A DNA stretch of 5,121 bases from an uncultured Clostridia bacterium (GTDB taxonomy: Bacteria; Bacillota; Clostridia; Christensenellales; Borkfalkiaceae), in assembly GCA_937888935.1 (NCBI GenBank), contig CALARO010000399.1, positions 1-5,121 on the forward strand, written 5' to 3'. A model generated the notes under the pieces. That model did not search any database and was not told where the DNA came from. It saw only the letters and a program-made list of their open reading frames with translations. Position numbers and translations under genes: made by a program. Position 1 is the stretch's first letter. Every line of letters starts with the position of its first letter. Positions 1 through 5,121 of this stretch are shown in pieces.

Positions 1-593
1 TGGTGTTAGGTCCGAGCGGCGCGGGAAAAAGCACGCTTTTAAATTTGCTCGGCGGGTTGGATTCGCCCACGAGCGGCACAATCGAAGTGGGCGGCAAAGA
101 TATATCGAAGCTTTCGGGCGACGAGCTTGCCGAATACCGCGCGTCCACGATCGGCTTTGTGTTTCAGTTCTACAATTTAATTCCCACGCTCACGGTGTAC
201 GAAAACGTCGCGCTGGTGAAAGAGCTTACGAAAAACGCGCTCGATCCCGCGGAAATGATCGCGGCGGTGGGGCTTGCCGATCACATGAAAAATTTCCCCG
301 CCGAGCTTTCCGGCGGCGAGCAGCAGCGCGTATCCATTGCCCGCGCGCTCGCGAAAAACCCGAAAATTCTTCTTTGCGACGAGCCTACGGGCGCGCTCGA
401 TTCCGAAACGGGCGTGCTTGTATTAAAGCTTCTTTTAAAGATGGCGCGCGATTATAAAAAGACGATCATCATCGTAACGCACAATCAGAACATCGCGAAA
501 ATGGCGGACGTCGTGGTGCGCGTAAAGAGCGGCAAAATCAAATTTTTCGAGGAACAGGCGCGTCCGCTTTCCGCCGACGAAGTGGACTGGTAA
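1..593 (+). CDS. ABC transporter ATP-binding protein, MacB/LolD type (5' end missing)
   Basis: This is the nucleotide-binding subunit of an ABC transporter; it hydrolyses ATP at the inner face of the membrane to drive the FtsX-like permease encoded 15 nt downstream. The window opens inside the gene, with the reading frame at base 3. Counting from that codon, all ATPase motifs are visible and intact: Walker A GPSGAGKST (3-11), Q-loop glutamine Q55 in FVFQFYNL, signature LSGGEQQR (102-109), Walker B ILLCDEP (122-128) with catalytic E127, D-loop region GALD, and switch histidine H160 in VTHN. Only about 30-35 N-terminal residues should be missing, since the family runs to roughly 225-235 aa. The GTG at base 3 is not a credible start because Walker A would begin at residue 3, with no preceding beta strands. 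The gene ends in tandem in-frame stops (TAATAA), the second running into the next gene's Shine-Dalgarno. The motif pattern (FQFYNLIPTLTVYENV) is that of the MacB/LolD/FtsE branch. The substrate cannot be read from this subunit. Confidence 0.97.
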   Translation, partial: VLGPSGAGKSTLLNLLGGLDSPTSGTIEVGGKDISKLSGDELAEYRASTIGFVFQFYNLIPTLTVYENVALVKELTKNALDPAEMIAAVGLADHMKNFPAELSGGEQQRVSIARALAKNPKILLCDEPTGALDSETGVLVLKLLLKMARDYKKTIIIVTHNQNIAKMADVVVRVKSGKIKFFEEQARPLSADEVDW

Positions 594-608
594 TAAGGAG
601 AAACAGCG

Positions 609-2999
609 ATGTTATTTAAAAAACTTCTCCGCACGATGGGGCAATACAAGGCGCAATTCATTTCGATGATCATCATGATCGCGCTCGGCTTCGGCGTGTT
701 CATCGGCGCGAATATGGAATGGGTTTCCATCGAAAAAAACACAAACCGCCTGTTCGAAGAAACGGGGCTTGCCGATTATAAAATTTATTCTTCTTCCGCG
801 CTCACGGGCGAAACTGCGGCGGGTTTTACAGAAGAAGATCTTGAAAAAGTGCAGTCGATCAGCGGCGTGAAAGCCGCGGCGAGATTTTTTTCCGTGAATG
901 CCGACGTGCGCGCCGTCAACGGCGAAAAAATCAGAACGGAAACCGACGAAAGCGGCAAGGAAAAAATTCCCCGCGCCGCGCTCGTCGTCACGGAAAGCGA
1001 AAGCGTTTCGTTTTTCAACGTAACGAGCGGCGAAGCTTACGATAAAGCGGCCGCCGATAAAATCTGGGTGTCCGATAAATTTGCCGAAGAAAAAGAAATA
1101 AAAGTCGGCGATACGCTCACGTTCGGCGCGGTGCAGGGCGTAAGCGATCCGCTCGAATTCAAGGTGGCGGGACTGATCAAATCGGGCGAATATATGGTGT
1201 GCGTACAAGATTCCACGCAGCTGATGCCCGATTTCAAACTGTTCGGCTTCACCTACATAACGCCCGCAGCCTACGAAAAAATCTGCGAAGCGGCGGGGCT
1301 GCCCGCGGCGGTATACGCGCAGATCAACGTCCGCGTAAACGACTACGACGATTTCACGAAACAGAAATTTTCCGACGCGGTAAACGACGCGCTCGGCAAA
1401 ACGATGTTTATCTTGTCCAAAGAAGAAAGCTCGTCATACGCCCTGGCGCACGGCGAAGTTGAAGAAGGACAAACGATGGGCGCGATTCTGCCCGTGCTGT
1501 TTCTTGCCATCGCTGTGCTTACCATGATCACCACGATGCACCGTATCGCGGCGAAAGAAAAAACGCAGATCGGCACGCTGAAAGCGCTCGGCTATAAAGA
1601 TAAGCGAATTTTAATTCACTATTCTTCGTATGCGTTCGCTATCGGCATCGTGGGCGCGGCGCTCGGTATCGCGCTCGGTTACGGCATCGCGTATATCATC
1701 ATGAATCCTTCGGGCATGATGGGTGCGTATATGGATCTGCCGTCCTGGAAACTGCACATGCCGCTCTTCTGCGTGTTCGTGATGATCGGAATTTTAGCCG
1801 CGCTTACCTTAATCGGCTTCCTTTCGGTGAAGAGTATGCTTCGCGGCACGGCGGCGGACGCGCTTCGCCCGTACACGCCGAAGAAAATGAAAAATCTCGC
1901 CATCGAAAAAACGCGCCTGTGGAAGAAATTCTCGTTCGGCACGCGGTGGAACATGCGCGATATTATGCGGCACAAATCGCGCACGCTGATGAGTCTTCTC
2001 GGTATTATCGGCTGCACCGTTTTAATGGCGGGCGCGCTGGGCATGCAGGATACGATGGACGCGTTTTTGTCCGATTACTACGATACGGCGATGAATTACG
2101 CAAGCCGCGTGTACGTAACAAGCGCAAGCGAAGAAACGATCGGAAAAATCGAAGAGAAATATTCGGCGGATTCGAGCGCGTCGCTCAGCGTGGAAATCGG
2201 CGATAAGGGCGTTTCTCTCGATATTTACGAAATCAAAAACGATACGGTGCGGTTTCTCAATAAAAAAGGCAAACTTATAAATCTTGAAAACGACGGCGCA
2301 TACGTCTGCCGCCGCATTGCTGACGAATACAAATTAAAAGCGGGCAGCACGTTCACCGTAAGCCCCTACGGCACGGATAAAGAGTACAATCTCACGGTGA
2401 AAGAAGTGATCTGTTCTTCCACGGAAAGTATTTCGATCACGAAAGAGTACGCGGCGGCGTGCGGCATTTCGGGGTATAAAATCGACAGCCTGTATACGCG
2501 GGAAGCGAAAAACACCCTGCAAAACGACGAGCTGACAAAGAATTTCGAAATTCAGGATAAAGATTCTATCGTGAAATCGTTCGAAACGTTCACAAGCCTT
2601 CTGAATTTGTCCGTAACGGTGCTGATCACGGCGGCGATCGTGCTTGGCGTGGTGGTTTTGTACAATCTCGGCGTGATGAGCTATACCGAGCGTTACCGCG
2701 AAATGGCTACGTTGAAAGTGGTCGGGTTCAAAGATAAGAAGATCGCGCGGCTTTTAATCGGGCAGAACATGTGGGTTACGGTGATCGGCGTAGTTTTAGG
2801 CTTGCCGCTTGCTGCGGGAACGCTGAATTATCTCGTGAAAGAGCTGGCTTCCGAATACGAAATGCGCGTGGTGATGGGTTGGAAAACGTTCCTGATCAGC
2901 ACGGTGTTAACGTTCGCCGTGTCGCTTGTAGTAAGTATTTTCGTATCTAAGAAAAATAAAAAAATAGATATGGTGGAAGCGCTGAAAGGCGCGGAATAA
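609..2999 (+). CDS. ABC transporter permease, FtsX-like, 8-TM double-domain type
   Basis: This is the membrane subunit that pairs with the upstream ATPase. The 796-aa protein has two tandem copies of the FtsX/MacB plan. Copy 1 has TM1 (about 17-36), an extracytoplasmic domain (about 37-288), then TM2 (290-310), TM3 (339-365) and TM4 (384-407). Copy 2 has TM5 (459-480), a second extracytoplasmic domain (about 481-662), then TM6 (664-690), TM7 (721-744) and TM8 (761-780). The cytoplasmic loop after TM2 (GTLKALGYKDKRI, 322-334) is echoed after TM6 (ATLKVVGFKDKKI, 700-712); these are the conserved FtsX coupling loops expected to contact the ATPase. Both outer domains contain a similar strand motif (KVGDTLTF near 165, KAGSTFTV near 577). 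The ATG at 609 is chosen because AAGGAG lies 8 nt upstream; a later Met (residue 10) has no such site. The length and duplicated layout match large Firmicutes FtsX-like permeases, which mostly export or extract lipophilic or peptide substrates, but the substrate here is unknown. Confidence 0.95.
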   Translation: MLFKKLLRTMGQYKAQFISMIIMIALGFGVFIGANMEWVSIEKNTNRLFEETGLADYKIYSSSALTGETAAGFTEEDLEKVQSISGVKAAARFFSVNADVRAVNGEKIRTETDESGKEKIPRAALVVTESESVSFFNVTSGEAYDKAAADKIWVSDKFAEEKEIKVGDTLTFGAVQGVSDPLEFKVAGLIKSGEYMVCVQDSTQLMPDFKLFGFTYITPAAYEKICEAAGLPAAVYAQINVRVNDYDDFTKQKFSDAVNDALGKTMFILSKEESSSYALAHGEVEEGQTMGAILPVLFLAIAVLTMITTMHRIAAKEKTQIGTLKALGYKDKRILIHYSSYAFAIGIVGAALGIALGYGIAYIIMNPSGMMGAYMDLPSWKLHMPLFCVFVMIGILAALTLIGFLSVKSMLRGTAADALRPYTPKKMKNLAIEKTRLWKKFSFGTRWNMRDIMRHKSRTLMSLLGIIGCTVLMAGALGMQDTMDAFLSDYYDTAMNYASRVYVTSASEETIGKIEEKYSADSSASLSVEIGDKGVSLDIYEIKNDTVRFLNKKGKLINLENDGAYVCRRIADEYKLKAGSTFTVSPYGTDKEYNLTVKEVICSSTESISITKEYAAACGISGYKIDSLYTREAKNTLQNDELTKNFEIQDKDSIVKSFETFTSLLNLSVTVLITAAIVLGVVVLYNLGVMSYTERYREMATLKVVGFKDKKIARLLIGQNMWVTVIGVVLGLPLAAGTLNYLVKELASEYEMRVVMGWKTFLISTVLTFAVSLVVSIFVSKKNKKIDMVEALKGAE

Positions 3000-3014
3000 A
3001 CGGAGGTAAAGAAG

Positions 3015-3266
3015 ATGAAGAAGACGATTTTACAAATCGACGGCATGATGTGCGGCATGTGCGAAAGCCACGTAAACGACGCGATCCGCGCGAATTTCGC
3101 CGTGAAAAAAGTGAGTTCTTCGCACTCGAAAAATCGCTGCGAAATCGTATCGGAAAACGGCATAAACGTGCCAAAAGCCACGGAAGTTCTGGGCGCGCTC
3201 GGCTATAAAGTGACGGGTGCAAGCGAAGAAGAATACAAGAAAAAAGGCTTCTTATTCTTTAAATAA
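3015..3266 (+). CDS. Stand-alone heavy-metal-associated (HMA) domain protein
   Basis: This small cytoplasmic protein (83 aa) has the ferredoxin-like HMA fold known from CopZ and from the N-termini of copper P-type ATPases. The metal site is clear: G10-M11-M12-C13-G14-M15-C16, fitting GMxCxxC, with both cysteines present; in the family this pair binds Cu(I) or similar soft metals. The following helix (ESHVNDAIR), a middle strand region (KKVSSSHSKNRCEIV) and a GYKV strand near 69-72 complete the domain. There is one further cysteine (C42). The C-terminal tail, EEEYKKKGFLFFK, is charged then aromatic and lies beyond the usual HMA core. The start is supported by GGAGG 8 nt upstream. It follows the permease gene by 15 nt and is the last gene before the terminator, so it is co-transcribed with the ABC transporter. 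No copper ATPase or CsoR/CopY-type regulator is visible, so calling it CopZ would be unsupported. Whether it delivers metal, senses it, or binds the permease is not shown. Confidence 0.9.
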   Translation: MKKTILQIDGMMCGMCESHVNDAIRANFAVKKVSSSHSKNRCEIVSENGINVPKATEVLGALGYKVTGASEEEYKKKGFLFFK

Positions 3267-3267
3267 T

Positions 3268-3322
3268 GCCCAAAAAACGCCCGAAAAATGCCTTAAAAAA
3301 GCTTGAAAATCGCCTGAAAAAG
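3268..3322 (+). repeat. Five degenerate 11-nt tandem units with helix-phased A-tracts
   Basis: Directly after the HMA stop codon, five consecutive 11-nt units begin at 3268, 3279, 3290, 3301 and 3312. They read GCCCAAAAAAC, GCCCGAAAAAT, GCCTTAAAAAA, GCTTGAAAATC and GCCTGAAAAAG, a consensus of GCCYGAAAAAN. The A-tracts (6, 5, 6, 4 and 5 nt) have centres 10-11.5 nt apart, close to one DNA turn, which is the arrangement known to bend DNA. The last two units also form the left arm and loop of the terminator. The repeat is visible directly; a bending role is inference. Confidence 0.7.
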
Positions 3323-3333
3323 GCGATTTTTTT
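3306..3333 (+). terminator. Rho-independent terminator after the ABC/HMA operon
   Basis: A perfect 10-bp stem pairs AAAATCGCCT (3306-3315) with AGGCGATTTT (3321-3330) around a 5-nt loop GAAAA. The stem has a GC-rich core and runs into seven T residues (3327-3333), with a second T6 tract at 3337-3342. It lies 39 nt past the HMA stop codon and ends the first transcription unit. On the - strand the trailing T run is only four long, and no - strand gene converges here, so one-way use on the + strand is most likely. Confidence 0.93.
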
Positions 3334-3355
3334 GTATTTTTTGTGCAGTTTTCTG

Positions 3356-3395
3356 TTGGAATTTTAATAATTTTGTGATAAAATAGTAGTATAAT
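3356..3395 (+). promoter_or_regulatory. Sigma-A type promoter for the dGTPase-Lgt unit
   Basis: The -35 candidate TTGGAA (3356-3361) is separated by exactly 17 nt from the -10 candidate TAAAAT (3379-3384), placing the start of transcription near 3391. A second, perfect -10 hexamer TATAAT lies at 3390-3395 but has no good -35 at the right distance. The TTGGAA/TAAAAT pair is therefore preferred, and the second box may give a minor or alternative start. The element sits 22 nt beyond the terminator T run and about 60-70 nt ahead of the start codon of the next gene, as expected for a new transcription unit. The assignment is by consensus match only. Confidence 0.72.
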
Positions 3396-3400
3396 CAAAG

Positions 3401-3447
3401 AAAAACCTGCAAAAACAGCAGAAAAAACCTTGATTTCCGGAGAAAAA
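3401..3447 (+). other. A-tract-phased untranslated leader with RBS of the dGTPase gene
   Basis: The leader carries A-tracts at 3401-3405, 3411-3415, 3422-3427 and 3443-3447. Their centres are about 10, 11.5 and 20.5 nt apart, that is one, one and two helical turns. The ribosome binding site GGAG (3439-3442) lies between the last two tracts, 9 nt ahead of the ATG at 3452. A weak 4-bp hairpin (CTGC 3407-3410 with GCAG 3418-3421) is possible but too short to call a regulator. No riboswitch is recognised. Confidence 0.5.
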
Positions 3448-3451
3448 GTCG

Positions 3452-4687
3452 ATGAAAAACAACGATTTCAAAGCGGTTGCGGCAGATAAAAACAATCCGA
3501 ATTACGGCGAGCTTACCCGCCGCGAAAACGGACTGTATTCCGAAAAGGGCGAAGTACGCTCGGAATTCGCGCGCGACTATACGCGCGTTCTGCACAGCAC
3601 GGCGTACCGGCGACTGAAGCACAAAACGCAGGTTTTTTACAACATCGAAAACGATCATATCTGCACGCGCATGGAACACGTTCTGCACGTGGAATCGGCG
3701 GCGTACACGATTGCGAAGCGGCTGAAACTCAACGACGAGCTTACGCGCGCGATCGCGATGGCGCACGATCTCGGCCACGCGCCGTTCGGGCATCACGGCG
3801 AGCGGATCATCGGCAAGCTTTATAAAAAATACCTGCAGGGCGAAACGTTCTGGCACGAGAAAAACGGACTGTATCTCGCGGACAAAATCGAGCTTCTGCC
3901 CGATCACGAAAACGTGTACCGCAATTTAAACCTTACCTACGCCGTGCGCGACGGCATTATTTCGCATTGCGGCGAAGTGGACGAAACGGGCGTGAAACCG
4001 CGCGAAGAGCTTTTCGATCTTGCGCTTTTTAATACTCCGGGTAAGTATCAGCCCGTCACTTACGAAGGGTGCGTGGTGAAGCTTTCCGATAAAATCGCCT
4101 ACGTGGGGCGGGACATCGAAGACGCTTTGAATCTCGGCTTTTTATCGCCCGCAAGCGTGGGCAAGCTTCAGAAAATCGTCGGCTTGAAAAACGGCGAAGC
4201 GGTGAATACAAGCACGATCATGAGCAATATGATTTTAGACGTGTGCCGCGTTTCCACGCCCGATAAAGGCATTTGTTTTTCGGAAGACATGGGCGAAACG
4301 CTCACGAAAATCAAGGCGTTCAACAACGAAAATATCTATAAAAACAAGCGGTTTTCGGCGTTTAACCGCTATGCGGATCTTGTGATAAGCGAGCTTTTCG
4401 CAACGCTTTATTCCTGCTACGATCGCGGCGATCCCGTGCGCGGACTGGAAAAGAAAAAACACGCGTACCCCACGCTTGTGCAGGAATTTTGCGATTATCT
4501 TTTCAAGTACTGCGCCGACGAGTATTCGCGCGCGGCAGGGTGGAAAAAACAGGCTTTCTACAAAAACGCGAAGCCTTACGGCGCGTTGGAAACAAAGGAA
4601 ATTTACGCGCGCGCGGTGCTTGATTATATTGCGGGCATGACCGATCGTTTCGCCGTGAAATGTTTCGACGAGCTGATCACTTACTGA
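3452..4687 (+). CDS. dgt: HD-domain deoxynucleoside triphosphate triphosphohydrolase (dGTPase-like)
   Basis: This 411-aa cytoplasmic protein belongs to the dGTPase branch of the HD superfamily, which cleaves dGTP or other dNTPs to the deoxynucleoside and triphosphate, tuning dNTP pools. The family landmarks appear in order: RDYTRVLHSTAYRRLKHKTQVF-type segment near residues 42-63, CTRMEH with H76, the HD pair H105-D106 in AHDLGHAPFGHHGE, NLNLTYAVRDGIISH with H172, and KLSDKIAY with D213. H76, H105, D106 and D213 are the expected metal ligands, so the enzyme should be active. The C-terminal third (about 260-411) is helical-looking and matches the position of the HD-associated domain. GGAG sits 9 nt before the chosen ATG, and the next Met is residue 74, inside the active site region. 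The gene follows its own promoter and precedes the Lgt-family gene by 22 nt. Which dNTP it prefers, and whether it needs a dNTP activator as many relatives do, cannot be read here. Confidence 0.93.
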   Translation: MKNNDFKAVAADKNNPNYGELTRRENGLYSEKGEVRSEFARDYTRVLHSTAYRRLKHKTQVFYNIENDHICTRMEHVLHVESAAYTIAKRLKLNDELTRAIAMAHDLGHAPFGHHGERIIGKLYKKYLQGETFWHEKNGLYLADKIELLPDHENVYRNLNLTYAVRDGIISHCGEVDETGVKPREELFDLALFNTPGKYQPVTYEGCVVKLSDKIAYVGRDIEDALNLGFLSPASVGKLQKIVGLKNGEAVNTSTIMSNMILDVCRVSTPDKGICFSEDMGETLTKIKAFNNENIYKNKRFSAFNRYADLVISELFATLYSCYDRGDPVRGLEKKKHAYPTLVQEFCDYLFKYCADEYSRAAGWKKQAFYKNAKPYGALETKEIYARAVLDYIAGMTDRFAVKCFDELITY

Positions 4688-4694
4688 CGATTTT

Positions 4695-4701
4695 AAGAAG
4701 G
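4695..4701 (+). promoter_or_regulatory. Ribosome binding site of the Lgt-family gene
   Basis: AAGAAGG (4695-4701) ends 8 nt before the ATG at 4710. It fixes the start of the Lgt-family gene, whose reading frame runs to the end of the window, and lies in the 22-nt gap after the dGTPase stop codon, which suggests co-transcription. Confidence 0.65.
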
Positions 4702-4709
4702 CGGAAAAA

Positions 4710-5121
4710 ATGTACCCTTACGAAATTTTTCTCGGCTTAACTTTATACGATATTTTTATCGCGATCGGCGTGGCGGCGGCGATTCTTCTCTTTTCATTCC
4801 TTGCGGATAAGCGCGGCTTGAAAAGTCTTTTGCAGCGGCTTGTGCTGCTTTGCACGCTGTGCGCCTTAGCGGGCGGGTGGTTTTTCGCGCTCTTGACGCA
4901 AAGCGTGTATAACTATATCGAAACGGGCGTTTTCAAGTGGGGCGGAATGACTTTCTACGGCGGCTTCGTGGGCGGCGCGGGTATTTTTTTGCTCGTGTAT
5001 TTTATCGGCGGCAAAATCGCTTTCAAAAAGTCGGATACGCCGCGCTATTATCTCGAAAAATTTTTCACGGTGGCGGATATCGCGGTGTGCTGCGTGTGTA
5101 TCGCGCACGCGCTCGGGCGGC
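4710..5121 (+). CDS. lgt: Prolipoprotein diacylglyceryl transferase (Lgt) family protein, N-terminal part
   Basis: The frame opening with MYPYEIFLGLTLYDIF is free of stops for 137 codons and leaves the window, so the C-terminal half is missing. Lgt moves a diacylglyceryl group from phosphatidylglycerol to the lipobox cysteine of prolipoproteins in the membrane. Evidence: hydrophobic segments at about 13-32, 44-65, 84-103 and 119 onward; the family motif GGMTFYGGFVGG (78-89); and IAHALGR (131-137) just before the edge, which matches the start of the segment that in Firmicutes Lgt proteins continues into a Gly/Cys-rich catalytic motif. Position 83 is Tyr, where E. coli Lgt has its conserved His of the HGG motif; I recall Tyr as common in clostridial relatives. 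Cysteines are frequent for a membrane protein (C48, C51, C127, C128, C130). The AAGAAGG site 8 nt upstream supports the start. It could be an Lgt paralogue rather than the housekeeping enzyme, and the visible half cannot settle that. Confidence 0.83.
   Translation, partial: MYPYEIFLGLTLYDIFIAIGVAAAILLFSFLADKRGLKSLLQRLVLLCTLCALAGGWFFALLTQSVYNYIETGVFKWGGMTFYGGFVGGAGIFLLVYFIGGKIAFKKSDTPRYYLEKFFTVADIAVCCVCIAHALGR

Noticed and set aside
3..5. GTG at the start of the window as a start codon for the ATPase
   Set aside because: Walker A would start at residue 3, leaving out the N-terminal strands all ABC ATPases need. The gene is cut by the window edge.
668..680. 13-nt perfect inverted repeat GATCATCATGATC
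   Set aside because: It lies in TM1 coding sequence (Met/Ile codons ATG and ATC), where such palindromes arise easily. There is no adjacent promoter to regulate.
612..1208. Long open frame of 198 codons on the - strand opposite the permease gene
   Set aside because: It lies fully inside a well-supported permease gene, its translation is low-complexity (rich in R, F, H), and it has no recognisable domain. GCG/CGC/GAA-biased coding DNA commonly leaves the opposite strand open.
1584..3210. 16-nt identical word GCGCTCGGCTATAAAG at 1584-1599 (permease) and 3195-3210 (HMA gene)
   Set aside because: Both copies encode ALGYK in the same frame within conserved family motifs. Shared codon bias explains the identity without a repeat element.
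3015..3266. Naming the HMA protein CopZ
   Set aside because: No copper P-type ATPase, CsoR or CopY gene is visible, and HMA domains alone do not define the metal or the partner.
3306..3333. Terminator acting in both directions
   Set aside because: On the - strand the stem is followed by only four T residues, and no - strand gene approaches from the right.
3395..3907. Open frame of 170 codons on the - strand opposite the dGTPase gene
   Set aside because: It overlaps the HD active-site coding region and the leader of a clear gene, with the same Arg/Phe-rich shadow composition and no known motif.

Overview
The window looks like chromosomal DNA from a member of the Firmicutes, probably an uncultured gut-type Clostridia. 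The basis is strong Shine-Dalgarno sites before the genes, a Gram-positive style intrinsic terminator, a sigma-A type promoter, and protein family resemblances. Coding DNA mixes GCG/CGC/GGC codons with AAA/GAA codons, while the single real intergenic gap is A/T-rich. This placement is inference from recognition, not from a search. All supported genes lie on the + strand.

Region 1 (1-3266) is the end of an operon. It holds the 3' part of an ABC transporter ATPase gene of the MacB/LolD type, an 8-TM FtsX-like permease of 796 aa, and a small stand-alone HMA (heavy-metal-associated) protein of 83 aa carrying a GMxCxxC metal site. The two gaps between these genes are both 15 nt, each with a good ribosome binding site, so the three are very probably co-transcribed. 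The ATPase and permease should form one transporter. The role of the HMA protein is open: it may be a metal-binding partner or sensor of that transporter.

Region 2 (3267-3451) is the only sizeable intergenic gap. It holds five degenerate 11-nt units with A-tracts phased to the DNA helix, a strong intrinsic terminator whose left arm grows out of those units, a sigma-A promoter (TTGGAA-17-TAAAAT, with a second perfect TATAAT just downstream), and another phased series of A-tracts in the leader of the next gene.

Region 3 (3452-5121) starts a second transcription unit. It encodes a dGTPase-type HD-domain deoxynucleotide triphosphohydrolase (411 aa) and, after 22 nt, the N-terminal 137 residues of a prolipoprotein diacylglyceryl transferase (Lgt) family membrane protein that runs off the window. 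The first would act on dNTP pools and the second on lipoprotein maturation; no direct functional link is apparent.

I do not see a mobile element, CRISPR array, RNA gene or clearly novel defence-type system. The most interesting points are the HMA protein tied to an FtsX-type exporter and the helically phased A-tracts in the gap.
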